From Clostridiales bacterium (GTDB lineage: Bacteria; Bacillota; Clostridia; Saccharofermentanales; Saccharofermentanaceae): 47,634 nt of DNA. This document shows, one piece after another, positions 26,340 through 34,594 of the stretch (positions within the stretch are counted from its first letter, which is position 1; each line of letters begins with the position of its first letter). The stretch lies in assembly GCA_017552455.1 (NCBI GenBank), contig JAFZPX010000056.1, forward strand, positions 1 to 47,634, in the 5' to 3' direction. The notes beneath the pieces were generated by a model. It saw only the letters and a program-made list of their open reading frames with translations, did not search any database and was not told the origin of the DNA. Both the position numbers and the translations under genes were made by a program.

Positions 26340-26930
26340 ATGGAAATCAACTTCAGAAAAGCGAAATTCAAGGCCTTAGCGGCAACAATAGACCAGTGTC
26401 CAGCCTCAGATGTTCCTGAGATAGTTATGTCAGGAAGGTCCAATGTAGGTAAGTCTTCCCTCATTAACGCTCTCGTTGACAATAAGAAGCTTGCAAGAGT
26501 GTCACAGACTCCCGGCAAGACACGTGCTGTTGTGTTTTTCGAGATTGATGAGAAGCTTCTTATAGCGGATCTGCCCGGATACGGCTACGCGAAGGTATCC
26601 AAAGAGATGAAGTCCAGCTTCTCTTCCCTTGCAGACAGCTACTTTACTTCCGGCAGAAAGTTTGACCTCGTCCTTCACCTTATGGATATTAGACGTGAAC
26701 CCACGGATGAAGACGTTGCTATGCTCGAGTATATGAATGCAAACAACATCAGATATTTTGTTGTTTTCACCAAGTGCGATAAGTTCTCTGCAGCTCAACT
26801 TAGAAGACGCATAGAAGAACTCAAAGATATTTATAATTTCGATGAAAATGCTGATATTTTTGCGGTGTCTTCCATGAAAAAACAGGGATTGGATGAGCTA
26901 AGAGAGGCTATTGCCAAACTCTTAATTTAA
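26340..26930 (+). CDS. engB: Ribosome-biogenesis GTPase YsxC/EngB
   Basis: An essential GTPase acting in late 50S subunit assembly. The 196-residue protein has G1 GRSNVGKSSL near residue 33, the switch segment TPGKTRAV, G3 DLPGYGYA, G4 TKCDK and a G5-like SSMKKQG. Length is normal for the family. The SD is poor (AGAG next to the ATG) and no good promoter is visible, but three phased CGACAA boxes lie just upstream. It is 80 bases ahead of the first prs-like gene, which has its own promoter. Confidence 0.95.
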   Translation: MEINFRKAKFKALAATIDQCPASDVPEIVMSGRSNVGKSSLINALVDNKKLARVSQTPGKTRAVVFFEIDEKLLIADLPGYGYAKVSKEMKSSFSSLADSYFTSGRKFDLVLHLMDIRREPTDEDVAMLEYMNANNIRYFVVFTKCDKFSAAQLRRRIEELKDIYNFDENADIFAVSSMKKQGLDELREAIAKLLI

Positions 26931-26960
26931 ATAACATAGAAAATTGTAAAAATTCGACAG

Positions 26961-26989
26961 TTGAATTTATCAATTGGTTGAATGATACT
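26961..26989 (+). promoter_or_regulatory. Promoter of the prs-like operon
   Basis: TTGAAT (26961-26966) and GATACT (26984-26989) with a 17-base spacer, followed by the SD AAAGGAGAG before the ATG at 27011. Confidence 0.55.
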
Positions 26990-27010
26990 AGTTAGGTAAA
27001 GGAGAGACGA

Positions 27011-28213
27011 ATGCTTCAGCTTGAACCTTACGGTCCTATCGGAATCATTGCTCATAATGCTAACCGCGATTTTGTTAAGGCGGTAAGCGATGTTTTATAC
27101 CAGAAGCGTAAAAAACGCCTCGATAATAACGCAAACCCTTATGTACATACCCCCGGCTATTGCAGAAGCGATTATCTTATCGATTCTGAATTGATCCGCT
27201 TCCAGACCGGTGAAGGTAAGTATCAGATCGAAGAATCCATCCGCGGCCATGATATCTTCATCATCACGGATGTTCTTTCCCATAACGAGACACTCGACAT
27301 ATTCGGATATAAGCATGTAATGTCGCCTGATGATCACTACAGAGATCTTCTGCGCATCGTTTCCACATGCTCAGGAAAAGCCCGTAGAATCAACGTTATC
27401 ATGCCTTTCGTATATGAAGGAAGACAGGAGAAGCGTGAGACTTCCAATGAGTCAATGGATGTAGCAGCAATGCTAAAGCAGCTCTATGAGCTCGGCGTTG
27501 CTAACCTCATCATCTTCGACCCTCATGACGGACGTATCGCTAATGCCGTTCCTCTCATGGGTATTGATTTCCCTAAGAGCGCATATAAGATCATTTCTAC
27601 GCTTCTTTCCACATTCGATACATTTAAGCTCGATAAGGATAAGACTATCGTAGTCAGCCCTGATGAGTCTGGCGTTAACAGAGGTATCTTCTACTCCTCA
27701 CTTCTTAATCTCCCTCTCGGTATCTTCTACAGAGACAGAGATTACTCCAAGAAGATTGACGGAGAACACCCTATCAAGAACTACGAATATCTCGGCGATG
27801 ATATCGCAGGCAGAGATGTCCTTATCATTGACGATATGATCAATTCCGGAAGCACGATGCTTAGAACATCCAAGATCCTTAAGGTACACGGTGCAAGAGA
27901 CATCTACTGCTGTGCTACTTTCGGTCTTTTTACAGACGGTCTTGATACTTTCGATGAGGCTTACGAAGACGGTGTCATCAAGTCAGTACTTTGTACTAAC
28001 TTAAGCTACCACCCTGCCGACCTTCTTGAGCGCAAGTGGTATGTAAATGTTGATATGATCCCTTACGTGGCCCGCATCATCGAGGCGATCAACGCTAATG
28101 AATCCGTTACAGACCTTATCAATTCCACATCAAGGATTACAGATTTCCTTGGTCAGATGAGAATCGGCGAGCTGTTTGACGAAGACGAATTCGAAGATAA
28201 TAAGAACTCATAA
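27011..28213 (+). CDS. PRPP-synthetase-like protein, paralogue 1 (altered catalytic loop)
   Basis: A 400-residue member of the ribose-phosphate pyrophosphokinase family, about 80 residues longer than the usual 315. The family makes PRPP from ribose 5-phosphate and ATP. Recognisable parts are VIMPFVYEGRQEKR (ATP loop), IIFDPHDGRIAN (metal-binding D-x-H), VVSPDESGVNRG and the PRPP loop LIIDDMINSGST. The catalytic lysine loop that reads K-R-R in known enzymes and in the next gene reads R241-D-R here, and the SPDxGG motif is SPDESG. It may therefore be a weak or regulatory subunit of a hetero-oligomer with its neighbour. Good SD (AAAGGAGAG). Confidence 0.85.
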   Translation: MLQLEPYGPIGIIAHNANRDFVKAVSDVLYQKRKKRLDNNANPYVHTPGYCRSDYLIDSELIRFQTGEGKYQIEESIRGHDIFIITDVLSHNETLDIFGYKHVMSPDDHYRDLLRIVSTCSGKARRINVIMPFVYEGRQEKRETSNESMDVAAMLKQLYELGVANLIIFDPHDGRIANAVPLMGIDFPKSAYKIISTLLSTFDTFKLDKDKTIVVSPDESGVNRGIFYSSLLNLPLGIFYRDRDYSKKIDGEHPIKNYEYLGDDIAGRDVLIIDDMINSGSTMLRTSKILKVHGARDIYCCATFGLFTDGLDTFDEAYEDGVIKSVLCTNLSYHPADLLERKWYVNVDMIPYVARIIEAINANESVTDLINSTSRITDFLGQMRIGELFDEDEFEDNKNS

Positions 28214-28233
28214 TTATATTAAAGAGGTGCACT

Positions 28234-29442
28234 ATGACATCAGTTCCTGCAGATGAGAAATCCTATTCCCGTTATAACCAGTACGGCGAGAACCCGATGG
28301 CTCCTATAGCCCCTATCGGACTTATCCAGTTAAAGGGCAGCGTGGAGTTCACCGAGAAGGTTAACTACTATCTCACAACAAGAAGATCAGAGTATCAGCA
28401 GGAAGCTTTTGTTTCCAAGTATCCCGGCTTCTACCGTCAGGATTACAGAATCGAAGTTGAGAACGCAAGATTCTCATCCGGTGAAGGTAAGGCAGTTATC
28501 AAGAACACTGTAAGAGGCCATGACCTTTACATCATCAGTGATGTAATGAACCCCTCTATCACATATAAGATGTACGGACAGCTCAATCATATGAGCCCTG
28601 ATGATCATTATCAGGATCTCAAGAGAGTTATCCTCGCTTGTTCCGGTAAGGCAAGAAGAATCAACGTTATCATGCCTTTCCTTTATGAGAGCCGTCAGCA
28701 CAAGAGAAATGCAAGAGAATCCCTCGACTGCGCATTCGCACTCGAAGAGCTCTACAACCTCGGTGTTGCTAACATCATCACATTCGATGCCCACGATGAG
28801 AGAGTTGCTAACGCTATCCCTCTTTCCGGCTTCGAGTCACTCCCTTCCAACTATCAGATGATCAAGGAGATGTACAGACAGATCCCTGACCTGTCATTCA
28901 CAAAGGGTAAGTTCATGGTTGTATCTCCTGATGAAGGCGGTATCGGAAGAGCTATGTACTATGCTTCCATCTTGGGAGTTCCTCTCGGAACATTCTATAA
29001 GAGAAGAGACTATACAACTGTAGTAAACGGCAGAAACCCTATCATCGCTCACGAGTTCTTGGGTGATTCTGTTGAGGGTATGGATATCCTCATCGTTGAC
29101 GATATGATCTCATCCGGTGATTCCATGCTCGACATCGCTAAGGCAATGAAGGAAAGAGGCGCAAGAAAGGTATTCTGCGCAGCTACATTCGGTCTGTTCA
29201 CAGAAGGTATCGACAACTTCAATAAAGCATACGAAGCAGGCATCTTCGATAAGGTATTTGCTACTAACCTTATCTACAGAAGACCTGAGCTCCTCGAGGC
29301 TCCCTGGTTTGCAGATGTTAACATGTGCAAGTTCGTAGCTTTGCTCATCGATGCTATCAACCACGATGCTTCACTGTCCAACCTCATCAATCCTACTGAG
29401 AAGATCAAGAAGCTCCTCAAGGAGAAGGGCGAGAACATCTGA
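28234..29442 (+). CDS. prs: Ribose-phosphate pyrophosphokinase, paralogue 2
   Basis: A 402-residue PRPP synthetase with intact-looking motifs: VIMPFLYESRQHKR, ITFDAHDERVAN, VVSPDEGGIGRA, the catalytic loop K256-R-R-D and the PRPP-binding loop LIVDDMISSGDS. PRPP feeds purine, pyrimidine, NAD, His and Trp synthesis. Like its upstream neighbour it is longer than the classical enzyme, with an extended N-terminus and C-terminus. AGAGGTG is the SD; the gap to paralogue 1 is 20 bases, so they form an operon. Clearly a tandem duplication, but old: the proteins differ throughout. Gene symbol given for family, since no third copy is seen here. Confidence 0.88.
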   Translation: MTSVPADEKSYSRYNQYGENPMAPIAPIGLIQLKGSVEFTEKVNYYLTTRRSEYQQEAFVSKYPGFYRQDYRIEVENARFSSGEGKAVIKNTVRGHDLYIISDVMNPSITYKMYGQLNHMSPDDHYQDLKRVILACSGKARRINVIMPFLYESRQHKRNARESLDCAFALEELYNLGVANIITFDAHDERVANAIPLSGFESLPSNYQMIKEMYRQIPDLSFTKGKFMVVSPDEGGIGRAMYYASILGVPLGTFYKRRDYTTVVNGRNPIIAHEFLGDSVEGMDILIVDDMISSGDSMLDIAKAMKERGARKVFCAATFGLFTEGIDNFNKAYEAGIFDKVFATNLIYRRPELLEAPWFADVNMCKFVALLIDAINHDASLSNLINPTEKIKKLLKEKGENI

Positions 29443-29452
29443 TAAAAAGATA

Positions 29453-29770
29453 ATGGCCCAGAGAAGAAAGACATCAGGCAAAAGAAAGACTTCATCCTCT
29501 TCGTCCAGGAAGAGAACAACTTCGAAGTCTTCTTCTGTCACATCAACAGCAGTAGATTATTATCACGCATTCTCCAAGACACGATTCTTCGTGCCTGTTA
29601 TGACTGTGGTTGTCTTAACGGTGCTGATCCTGCTCGACTTACTCTTCTCTCTTAATGATTATGACAGATTCTTCAAGATACTCGGATTTGAACTTCTTAT
29701 CGTAGGAATCATCTGGGTCATCGGGCTTGTATTAAGCTTCGGTGAGTCTACTCCCTCTTCAGGAAAATAA
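29453..29770 (+). CDS. Small membrane protein with basic Ser-rich N-terminus
   Basis: A 105-residue protein not recognised. The first 33 residues are almost only Arg, Lys, Ser and Thr (RRKTSGKRKTSSSSSRKR), then two hydrophobic helices (about residues 44-64 and 73-96) joined by a short loop containing SLNDYDRF. Both termini should face the cytoplasm by the positive-inside rule. It lies 10 bases after prs and 6 bases before rqcH, so it is in the operon. A basic disordered tail could bind RNA, ribosome or acidic lipid; that is speculation. In-frame codons upstream lie within prs and are not likely used. Confidence 0.75.
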   Translation: MAQRRKTSGKRKTSSSSSRKRTTSKSSSVTSTAVDYYHAFSKTRFFVPVMTVVVLTVLILLDLLFSLNDYDRFFKILGFELLIVGIIWVIGLVLSFGESTPSSGK

Positions 29771-29776
29771 GATAAG

Positions 29777-31684
29777 ATGCCTTTTGACGGAATTACTTCC
29801 CACCTCCTTGCGAATGAGCTCAATAATCTTCTCGCAGGAACAAGGATCGATAAGGTTTTCCAACCTGATAAGCAGACAGTAATCATCCATATTCGTGCCA
29901 ACGCACGCATGGAGAAGCTTCTCATATCCTGTAATCCATCATCTGTAAGAATGAATCTGACATCTACGGATCGCGAGAACCCCAAGATGCCACCCTCTTT
30001 CTGCATGCTCCTAAGAAAGTATCTTGCCGGAGCGAAGATAGAGTCGATCACATGTCCTTCTTACGAGAGAATTATCGAGATTAAAGTCAGTAACACAGAC
30101 GAACTTCACGACAGAAAGTCTTATACACTTATCTGCGAATTAATGGGCAGATACTCCAATCTCATTCTAGTTAACCAGACAGGAATGATCATAGACAGCC
30201 TTGTTCACATTGACCTGTCCGTTAACCGTTACCGCGAGATCATGCCTGCAAGAATATACGAATATCCTCCGGCTCAGGATAAGCTTACACCGGATGAGGC
30301 ATATGAACTTTGCAAAGAAGGCAAACTGCCTGTTAAGGAAACAGAGCTTGGCAGATCAGCAGAGAAGGCTCTTCTTAATTCCGTTAAAGGCCTCTCCCCG
30401 TCTCTTGCAAGACGAATCACGGGCAAATGCGGAGCGGACGACAGAACGCCGCTAAAGCTTCTTCCCCCTGAGATGGAAGCAGATCTGAAGAAAGACCTTG
30501 ATGGATTTTTCAAAGATATCACATCAGCCTCTTACTCACCTACTGTTTATTATTCTGAGAATAATGAGCCCATTGAGTATATGCCGTTCCTCTTCAGTGG
30601 CACTGACCGTAATGAGAGCTTCGACACAGTTTCCGATGCTATAGACCGCTTCTATGAATCTAAGGACCGTGCTGCAGATCTCGACCGCAAGAAGCACAGA
30701 CTTACTGCGATCATCGACTCAGCTCTGTCTCATTCAGTCAGAAAGCTTCAGATCCACGAGCAGGATATGGAAGACGGTCAAAGATCGGAATACTATAAGA
30801 AATGTGCTGACCTCATTCTCTCGAACACATACCGGATCGAAGATCATGCGGCAAGTTTTACCTGCGAAGATTACTATGAAGATCCGCCTAAGGAGATAAC
30901 CATAGAACTCAATCCAGTTATCGACGCATCTTCTAATGCGCAGGAGTACTATAAGCGTTTCCACAAAGCTAAGCGTAAGCTCGAGCTTTCAGACGAATAC
31001 ATAAAGTCAGACCGTGAAGCTATCTCTTACTTCAGATCCTTAAAGACAGCAATATCATCCGCATCTTGTGAAGAAGACATAACTGCACTCGAGATGGAGG
31101 TCCTCGCACTTGCTGCCTCTGCCCGCGAGAATTCCAAGGTGAAGGCTCCTGCCGGAGACCCCAACAGAATGGTGGGTATGGCCAAGTCCGGAAAGCGTGC
31201 TTCAAGAGCCATGAGAGAAGCTGCGAAAAGAGCTGCGCAGAAGAACCGTATGATATCTCAGCGCAAGCCCGAGACAGCTCTTTCGTACAGGAAATACCAC
31301 ACAAAGGACGGGTACGAGATACTTTCGGGCAGAAACAACATACAGAATGATGAGCTTACCTTTAAGGTAGCTTCCAAAGAAGACTGGTGGTTCCACGTTA
31401 AAGGTCTTCCCGGAACTCACGTTATACTCAGAGCACACAAAGGAGAGGAGTTCCCCTCTGACAACGCTGTTCTCGAGGCAGCTTCCCTTGCTGTATTCTT
31501 CTCTAAGAGCATCATGGTAGAAGAGCATTCAGAAGGAGCCGGAAGCCGCGCGGGAGAAATCCGTGCCGAGGTTGATTACTGCCCTGTTTCGCATGTAAAA
31601 AAGATTCCCGGAGCGCGCCCGGGAATGGTCATCTACGAGAATTATTATTCTGTCTTGGTTCCTGCCAAAGAGCCTGCCAATTAA
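29777..31684 (+). CDS. rqcH: Ribosome quality control protein RqcH (NFACT family)
   Basis: The bacterial Rqc2/NEMF homologue; it binds stalled 50S-nascent chain complexes and directs addition of C-terminal alanine tails that mark the chain for degradation. The 635-residue protein has the NFACT-N domain (MPFDGITSHLLANEL), central helix-hairpin-helix and coiled-coil regions, and the NFACT-R domain (YRKYHTKDGYEILSGRN, DWWFHVKGLPGTHVIL). Formerly annotated as fibronectin-binding protein FbpA. Six bases separate it from the small membrane protein. Its stop shares TTAA with the stop of convergent queH. Confidence 0.95.
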   Translation: MPFDGITSHLLANELNNLLAGTRIDKVFQPDKQTVIIHIRANARMEKLLISCNPSSVRMNLTSTDRENPKMPPSFCMLLRKYLAGAKIESITCPSYERIIEIKVSNTDELHDRKSYTLICELMGRYSNLILVNQTGMIIDSLVHIDLSVNRYREIMPARIYEYPPAQDKLTPDEAYELCKEGKLPVKETELGRSAEKALLNSVKGLSPSLARRITGKCGADDRTPLKLLPPEMEADLKKDLDGFFKDITSASYSPTVYYSENNEPIEYMPFLFSGTDRNESFDTVSDAIDRFYESKDRAADLDRKKHRLTAIIDSALSHSVRKLQIHEQDMEDGQRSEYYKKCADLILSNTYRIEDHAASFTCEDYYEDPPKEITIELNPVIDASSNAQEYYKRFHKAKRKLELSDEYIKSDREAISYFRSLKTAISSASCEEDITALEMEVLALAASARENSKVKAPAGDPNRMVGMAKSGKRASRAMREAAKRAAQKNRMISQRKPETALSYRKYHTKDGYEILSGRNNIQNDELTFKVASKEDWWFHVKGLPGTHVILRAHKGEEFPSDNAVLEAASLAVFFSKSIMVEEHSEGAGSRAGEIRAEVDYCPVSHVKKIPGARPGMVIYENYYSVLVPAKEPAN

Positions 31685-32241
31685 GACTCGAAGGATTTAA
31701 GTATCTTCTCCTTAAAGTCAGATTCATCAAGCGAGAAGATGCATCCGCAGTACTTCTGTCTGTACAGACCTATATCACGAGCCATCTGCTGTCCCTGTCT
31801 GAATCCGGGTCTGAAGTCTATATATTCGAATCTGACACCGTATTCTTCAGCCTTACGTTCACCTGTCTTACGAATGACTTCATGCTGCTGATAAGGACTT
31901 ACGAGAAGTGTTGTGCAGAACGAATCATATCCATTCTCGGCAGCGAAACGGGCAACATTATCAAGTCTTATGTCATAACACATGTGGCATCTGCTGTCGT
32001 AATCGGAAAGATATGTCTTCTCTTCCCAATACTCCTGCATACATTCATCACCGCCTTCTATGAGCTTAACATCGAAGTGATCGGCGCACTTATGAAGGTT
32101 CTCAAGTCTTCTGTTCCATTCGAACTCAGGATGGATATTCGGGTTATACCAGAACAGATCAAGCTCGCGACCTGATTCAAGAAGCATATCGATCGGATAC
32201 ATAGCGCACGGTCCGCAACAAGCATGAAGTAACATAGACAT
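31681..32241 (-). CDS. queH: Epoxyqueuosine reductase QueH
   Basis: Catalyses the last step of queuosine synthesis, epoxyqueuosine to queuosine, at the wobble base of GUN-anticodon tRNAs. The 186-residue protein has the family's cysteines: LLHACCGPCAMYP at the N-terminus, RCHMCYDIRL in the middle and QKYCGCIFSL near the C-terminus, which bind an Fe-S cluster and a second metal. It starts two bases after the ruvB stop with no SD, so translation is probably coupled. MLLHACC two residues later is an alternative start. The ruv-queH order is common in Firmicutes. Confidence 0.95.
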   Translation of the reverse strand: MSMLLHACCGPCAMYPIDMLLESGRELDLFWYNPNIHPEFEWNRRLENLHKCADHFDVKLIEGGDECMQEYWEEKTYLSDYDSRCHMCYDIRLDNVARFAAENGYDSFCTTLLVSPYQQHEVIRKTGERKAEEYGVRFEYIDFRPGFRQGQQMARDIGLYRQKYCGCIFSLDESDFKEKILKSFES

Positions 32242-32242
32242 A

Positions 32243-33343
32243 TCAGTTAGTACCGCCGGTTAGTGAATCTATTGAGATGTTCTCGAACGCATTCTTATTA
32301 CGCTCTTTGAAGCTTGCAGGCTCTGATATGCCGAGATGCTCAAACGCACGTGATGTTAAAACTCTTCCTCTGGGAGTCTTGGCAATGAAGCCATTCTGCA
32401 GAAGGAACGGTTCATATACATCTTCGATGGTAACAGGGTCCTCACCTGTAACAGCTGCAAGAGTCTCGAGTCCCACCGGACCGCCCTTGAAGATATCTGC
32501 AATTGAAGTAAGAATTCTTCTGTCGACAGCATCAAGACCGAGATCATCAATATCAAGAGCTTTAAGACCAAAGTCGGAAACCTCTTTATCAATGACATCT
32601 TTATCCATATGCAGAGCATAGTCTCTCATTCTCTTAAGAAGTCTTATCGCAATACGCGGCGTGCCTCTTGATCTCGAAGCGATGTTTCTAAGACCTGATT
32701 CATCGATCTTAATATCCATGAGGCCTGCATCTCTGCTTAAGATAGACATTAGATCTTCTGTATCGTATAGCTCAAGTCTGTGGATCATTCCGAATCTGTC
32801 TCTTAACGGAGCTGACAGCATACCTGCTCTGGTGGTCGCACCAACCAAGGTAAAATGAGGCAGATCAAGCCTTACAGATCTTGCTGAAGGTCCTTTACCG
32901 ATCATAAGATCAAGGCAGTAATCCTCCATCGCAGGATAAAGGATCTCTTCTACACTTCTGTTAAGTCTGTGAATCTCATCAATAAAGAGAACTTCATTCT
33001 CACCAAGATTCGTAAGTATAGCTGCAAGGTCACCTGTCTTCTCGATGGAAGGACCTGTAGTGATATGCATTCCTACGCCCATCTCTGCAGCGATGATACC
33101 TGCAAGAGTTGTCTTACCAAGTCCCGGAGGACCGTAAAGAAGAACATGGTCCAAAGCTTCACCACGTTTCTTGGCCGCATTGATAAAGATCTTAAGATTA
33201 TCCTTTACCTTGGACTGACCGCTGTAGTCTTCGAAGGTGATCGGACGAAGTGTCTTCTCATCCCTGTCGTCAAACTGCTTAGAACGCCCTATAACGCGCT
33301 CCTCGTCCTCATAACCGTTGTAACCCATATGATCGTAATCCAT
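32243..33343 (-). CDS. ruvB: Holliday junction helicase RuvB
   Basis: Hexameric AAA+ motor for branch migration. The 366-residue protein has Walker [12 protein letters not shown], Walker [11 protein letters not shown], sensor [17 protein letters not shown] and the C-terminal winged helix ([15 protein letters not shown]). An N-terminal extension of about 30 acidic residues precedes the usual [12 protein letters not shown] start; SD GAGGTGAT precedes the ATG. It is eight bases downstream of ruvA. Confidence 0.98.
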   Translation of the reverse strand: MDYDHMGYNGYEDEERVIGRSKQFDDRDEKTLRPITFEDYSGQSKVKDNLKIFINAAKKRGEALDHVLLYGPPGLGKTTLAGIIAAEMGVGMHITTGPSIEKTGDLAAILTNLGENEVLFIDEIHRLNRSVEEILYPAMEDYCLDLMIGKGPSARSVRLDLPHFTLVGATTRAGMLSAPLRDRFGMIHRLELYDTEDLMSILSRDAGLMDIKIDESGLRNIASRSRGTPRIAIRLLKRMRDYALHMDKDVIDKEVSDFGLKALDIDDLGLDAVDRRILTSIADIFKGGPVGLETLAAVTGEDPVTIEDVYEPFLLQNGFIAKTPRGRVLTSRAFEHLGISEPASFKERNKNAFENISIDSLTGGTN

Positions 33344-33351
33344 AGCTTATA

Positions 33352-33975
33352 TCACCTCGCAAGGCCCTTCAGAGCCTTCTTGATAAGATCCTGGAGTGTA
33401 ATGCCATCCTCATACGCTGAAGATACAGCCTCGGCAGCAACCTGTTCCTTATACCCCAGAACAACAAGTGCTTCAACCGCATCTGATATCACGCCGCCTT
33501 CAGGAGCAACAGAACCTGCATTACCGGGAACACTGACCACCTTCTTGGCAGCTGTAGCCGCACCCGACTTCTTAAGCTTATCCTTAAGCTCGAGAATGAT
33601 CCTTTCTGCGCCCTTCTTACCCAAACCCTTAACGGATGTCAGGAAGCTCACATCACCGCCAATAACAGCTAATGCAAACCTGTCAGGCTCAACCTGTGAG
33701 CAAATGGAGTGTGCGACTTTGGGACCGATACCGCTAACCTGTATGAGGCTTAAGAACATATCCTTCATCTGGATAGTAGAAAATCCATACAAAGATACAT
33801 CATCTTCTCTTACGCTCTGATATATCCAGACCTTAACTTCATCATCGACATATCCCAGTGTATCCGAGATTGAATAAGGGCAAATGATCTCATAGCCGAT
33901 ACCGTTATTATCAACAACGATAGTCTCTTCGCTCTTATCCGTCAGTGTTCCTTTGATGTAAGAATAGATTCCCAT
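33352..33975 (-). CDS. ruvA: Holliday junction-binding protein RuvA
   Basis: A 207-residue protein that grips the four-way junction and loads RuvB. It has the N-terminal OB fold (MGIYSYIKGTL, NGIGYEI), the tandem HhH region (LIQVSGIGPKVAHSI, VKGLGKKGAERIILELKDKL) and the C-terminal RuvB-binding domain (EALVVLGYKEQVA). I chose the ATG at 33975 since GAGGAGA precedes it; an ATG at 33993 overlaps ruvC's stop. Order ruvC-ruvA-ruvB. Confidence 0.97.
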   Translation of the reverse strand: MGIYSYIKGTLTDKSEETIVVDNNGIGYEIICPYSISDTLGYVDDEVKVWIYQSVREDDVSLYGFSTIQMKDMFLSLIQVSGIGPKVAHSICSQVEPDRFALAVIGGDVSFLTSVKGLGKKGAERIILELKDKLKKSGAATAAKKVVSVPGNAGSVAPEGGVISDAVEALVVLGYKEQVAAEAVSSAYEDGITLQDLIKKALKGLAR

Positions 33976-33989
33976 CTTCTCTCCTCTTA

Positions 33990-34550
33990 TCAACCGAATT
34001 CATTACGCTTACTGTAGCCGTATCTTCCGTACTGATAACCGGAAACGGCTCTCTCAGCATTGAATGTTCCTGTATTAGCAAGACATATAGCCATGGCAAG
34101 TCCGTCTGCAGCATCATCAGGCTTAGGTATCTCATTAAGTCCAAGCAACGTCTTTACCATCGCCTGTACCTGCTTCTTCTCAGCTTTACCGTACCCCGTT
34201 ACCGCGAGCTTAACCTGACCCGGGGTAAACTCATAAACAGGGATATTGGCGCGTGCAGCTTCAACAAGCACTACGCCTCTTGCCTGTGCCGTACCTACAG
34301 CAGTAGTTCTGTTCTGTGATATAAACAATTCCTCAACAGACATATAGTCGGGCTTATACATCTCAAGAAGATATCTTATCTTCTCATTAATAGCCAACAA
34401 TCTTAGAGGAAAATCTGTACCCGCCTTAGTCTCGATAACTCCATAATCAACGACAGAGAGCTTATTACCGGTCTTCTTGATAATCCCGTAACCCGTAATG
34501 GCATAACCGGGATCGATACCGATATAAGTTGTGACCTTAGGTTCAGACAT
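33990..34550 (-). CDS. ruvC: Holliday junction resolvase RuvC
   Basis: An endonuclease cutting symmetric strands of a Holliday junction. The 186-residue protein shows the RNase H-fold acidic residues: YIGIDPGYAITGYG (Asp), SVEELFISQNRT (Glu), and DDAADGLAMAICLA (two Asp). It is 44 bases downstream of pdp and has only AAAGG far upstream as a possible SD. A TAGTAT lies 10 bases before the ATG; whether it is a promoter is unclear. Confidence 0.96.
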   Translation of the reverse strand: MSEPKVTTYIGIDPGYAITGYGIIKKTGNKLSVVDYGVIETKAGTDFPLRLLAINEKIRYLLEMYKPDYMSVEELFISQNRTTAVGTAQARGVVLVEAARANIPVYEFTPGQVKLAVTGYGKAEKKQVQAMVKTLLGLNEIPKPDDAADGLAMAICLANTGTFNAERAVSGYQYGRYGYSKRNEFG

Positions 34551-34594
34551 AAATCAGCAAATACTACCTTTGAACATTTGTTTGTATTTTACTA

